NCBI GenBank assembly: GCA_947096075.1
Contig: CAMUQE010000024.1
Location: forward strand, 1 to 17,533
DNA: 17,533 nt
Source of the DNA: Veillonella parvula
Lineage (GTDB): Bacteria; Bacillota; Negativicutes; Veillonellales; Veillonellaceae
Direction: 5' to 3'
The notes under the pieces are model-generated. The model was not told the DNA's origin. It did not search any database and worked only from the letters and a program-made list of their open reading frames with translations. This document shows positions 15,904-17,533 of the stretch, piece after piece. How positions within the stretch are numbered: position 1 is the first letter of the stretch; each line of letters opens with the position of its first letter. Both the position numbers and the translations under genes were made by a program.

Positions 15904-15932
15904 TGTATACTATTTTGACCTAATTGTGTTAA
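15904..15932 (-). promoter_or_regulatory. Probable promoter of prs-pth
   Basis: On the minus strand TTAACA (15927-15932, 5 of 6) is followed after 17 bases by TATACA (15904-15909). An overlapping TACAAT gives a 19-base spacing. It lies in the 127-base gap between glmU and prs, where no strong GC-rich terminator is seen, so prs may also receive read-through from glmU. Confidence 0.5.
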
Positions 15933-15949
15933 AAAATATGAGATTTTTT

Positions 15950-17323
15950 TTATTTCTTTTTGAAAGTATCCTCTGTTACCCAATTTTCTTTCACAATTTG
16001 CTTGCTACGACCTACAGCTAAGGCCTTATCTGGTACGTTTTTAGTAATAGTAGAGCCTGCACCAACATAGCTATAATTACCAACCGTTACAGGAGCCACT
16101 AAATTACTATTACAACCTACGAAAGCACCATCTCCAATTGTGGTACGATGTTTAACTTTGCCATCGTAGTTTACAGTAATCGTACCACATCCAATATTAA
16201 CACCAGAACCTACGTCGCTGTCACCGATATAAGAGAGATGTGGGAACTTAGTCCCCTCCCCAACATTAGAATTTTTAACTTCTACAAAGTTACCTACATG
16301 AACCTTGTTGCCTAGAACTGTATTTGGACGCAAATGAACATATGGGCCTACATCTACACCGTCTTTTACTTCACAGTCATGACCATATGTGAAGTGAATA
16401 ATCGTATCATTACCAACTTTTACATTCGTCAAACGAGTATGTGGTCCAATTTCACAACGTTCACCAATCACGGTGTCACCTTCAAGGATTGTACCAGGAT
16501 GTAAAATGGTATCCGCTCCTACGGTTACCTCTGGAGCTACATAAGTGTTATCTGGGTCAATAATTGTTACCCCTGCAGTCATTAACTCAATATTTTTACG
16601 ATGTTTCAAAATAGATTCAGCTTCCGCTAATTGCAAACGTGAGTTTACACCTAAAGACTCTTCAAAATCTTCAGTCATATATGCGCTCACTGTATCGCCA
16701 CCGTTTACGAGAATGCCTACAACATCCGTAATATACAATTCACCTTGAGCATTATCATCAGATAATTGATCTAAGCAAGGCCATAATTTTTTACTATCAA
16801 AAGCGTACATACCTGTATTTACTTCTTGAACGGCTAATTCTTCTGGCTTGCCATCTTTCTGCTCTACGATGCGAACTACGGAACCAGCTTCATTGCGAAT
16901 GATACGCCCATAACCAGTTGGATCGGGCATATGAGCAGTTAAAATTGTAGCTGCTGCACCGGAATTTTTATGTTCTTCTAAAAGTGCTTCTAAGCTTTCC
17001 TTTGTAACTAGAGGAGTATCACCGCATAACAATAAGATTGTACCATCATAATCACCAAGTACTGGTTGAGCCATCTTAACTGCATGACCTGTACCATTTT
17101 GTTCTTCTTGACGAACAAATTCAGCGCGCTCCCCCAAGTAATTTTGTACTGCATCGCCGCCAAAACCAACGATAACAACATCGCGATTGGTACCAATAGA
17201 TTGAACCGTTTCAAGAACGCGCTCTACCATCGCCTTACCGCCGACCTTGTGTAACACTTTTGGCAATTTAGACTTCATACGCGTGCCCTTACCAGCAGCT
17301 AAAATAAGGCTTGCAATATTCAT
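15950..17323 (-). CDS. glmU: Bifunctional GlmU: GlcN-1-P acetyltransferase / GlcNAc-1-P uridyltransferase
   Basis: Carries out the last two steps to UDP-GlcNAc, the precursor of peptidoglycan and, in diderm Negativicutes, of lipopolysaccharide. The 457-residue protein has an N-terminal nucleotidyltransferase domain (about 1-230) with LILAAGKGTRMKSKLPK (6-22), QNGTGHAV (75-82) and LLCGDTPL (98-105, metal-binding Asp102). A left-handed beta-helix acetyltransferase domain (about 251-445) consists of many hexapeptide repeats. The catalytic-base histidine corresponds to His362 in KFPHLSYIGDSDVGSG. The ATG at 17323 is preceded by AGGAGA at 5 bases. The gene follows a possible purR and precedes prs, as in Bacillus. 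Confidence 0.98.
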   Translation of the reverse strand: MNIASLILAAGKGTRMKSKLPKVLHKVGGKAMVERVLETVQSIGTNRDVVIVGFGGDAVQNYLGERAEFVRQEEQNGTGHAVKMAQPVLGDYDGTILLLCGDTPLVTKESLEALLEEHKNSGAAATILTAHMPDPTGYGRIIRNEAGSVVRIVEQKDGKPEELAVQEVNTGMYAFDSKKLWPCLDQLSDDNAQGELYITDVVGILVNGGDTVSAYMTEDFEESLGVNSRLQLAEAESILKHRKNIELMTAGVTIIDPDNTYVAPEVTVGADTILHPGTILEGDTVIGERCEIGPHTRLTNVKVGNDTIIHFTYGHDCEVKDGVDVGPYVHLRPNTVLGNKVHVGNFVEVKNSNVGEGTKFPHLSYIGDSDVGSGVNIGCGTITVNYDGKVKHRTTIGDGAFVGCNSNLVAPVTVGNYSYVGAGSTITKNVPDKALAVGRSKQIVKENWVTEDTFKKK

Positions 17324-17421
17324 AGTAATCTCCTATCTGTTATCTCTTATATCTCTAAACCATTTTAAATATTATTATTTACGTCATTGTTTAGCCCATA
17401 GGTCAATACTCAATATAAACC

Positions 17422-17430
17422 ATTATATCA
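17422..17430 (-). promoter_or_regulatory. Candidate extended -10 promoter upstream of glmU
   Basis: Minus strand TGATATAAT combines a perfect TATAAT (17422-17427) with an extended TG. No good -35 box is visible. It would give a leader of about 90 bases before glmU. No terminator hairpin separates it from the upstream gene, so read-through is also possible. Confidence 0.4.
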
Positions 17431-17457
17431 GCCTATAATCTTCCTAATATTAATTAT

Positions 17458-17533
17458 TTACTCGGTATCTAACACAGGTTCTATACTAATTTTCTTTGTA
17501 TTTTCATCGATACCATAAAAAGTAAATAGTGAT
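17458..17533 (-). CDS. C-terminal end of a gene cut by the window edge, possibly purR
   Basis: An open frame enters from the right edge and ends in TAA, giving about 24 residues that end GIDENTKKISIEPVLDTE. It is on the same strand as glmU and ends 134 bases before it. Firmicutes commonly have the purine operon repressor purR just upstream of glmU, and a short beta-strand-rich tail of this kind would fit PurR. The fragment is too short for a firm assignment, so the identity rests mostly on position. Confidence 0.45.
   Translation of the reverse strand, partial: SLFTFYGIDENTKKISIEPVLDTE

Noticed and set aside
15931..15955. A and T runs just after the glmU stop as a terminator
   Set aside because: The possible stem is A-T pairs only and has no GC core, so I do not call termination between glmU and prs.
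1..17533. Mobile element, phage, defence system or CRISPR array
   Set aside because: No transposase, integrase, restriction, toxin or Cas motif, and no regularly spaced repeats, were seen. All accepted genes belong to core housekeeping or polyphosphate families.

Overview
The window looks like a chromosomal segment of a low-GC Negativicutes bacterium, most likely Veillonella or a close relative. I base this on the AT-rich intergenic DNA, the strong AGGAGG ribosome binding sites, the housekeeping gene content and the Bacillus-like order of many genes. The genus is an inference from recognition, since no search was run. Every gene I accept lies on the minus strand, so transcription runs from high to low coordinates. 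I see no transposase, tRNA, rRNA, CRISPR array or phage gene.

In transcription order, the right edge (17458-17533) holds the last codons of a gene that could be the purine repressor PurR. It is followed by glmU (UDP-GlcNAc synthesis), prs (PRPP synthesis), pth (peptidyl-tRNA hydrolase, TTG start), a small Orn/Lys/Arg-decarboxylase-type PLP enzyme, tmk (an unusual thymidylate kinase), holB (clamp-loader delta prime), ricT/yaaT (PSP1 domain), a TrmN6-type methyltransferase, rsmI (16S rRNA 2'-O-methyltransferase), metG and tatD. From the PLP enzyme to tatD this is the Bacillus subtilis block yaaO-tmk-holB-yaaT-yabB-rsmI-metS-yabD with several small genes missing. The (purR)-glmU-prs-pth part matches a second Bacillus block, here placed directly upstream.

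After a terminator and a probable promoter (5616-5666) comes a three-gene polyphosphate operon: a canonical exopolyphosphatase (ppx), a second Ppx-like protein whose active-site motifs are largely eroded, and polyphosphate kinase (ppk1). The three genes overlap by 1 and 11 bases, so they are probably translationally coupled. A perfect hairpin at 273-299 ends the unit. The left 270 bases are AT-rich with no supported gene.

The most interesting element is the degenerate Ppx/GppA-HD paralogue between ppx and ppk1. It has substitutions at key positions in both its sugar-kinase-fold half and its HD half, yet it is intact and tightly coupled, which suggests a regulatory or scaffold pseudoenzyme. 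Other points are two places where a promoter is embedded in a terminator hairpin, a terminator directly in front of the PLP enzyme's ribosome binding site with little room for a promoter, a hairpin that hides the rsmI ribosome binding site, and HolB and Tmk proteins that lack textbook motif residues.
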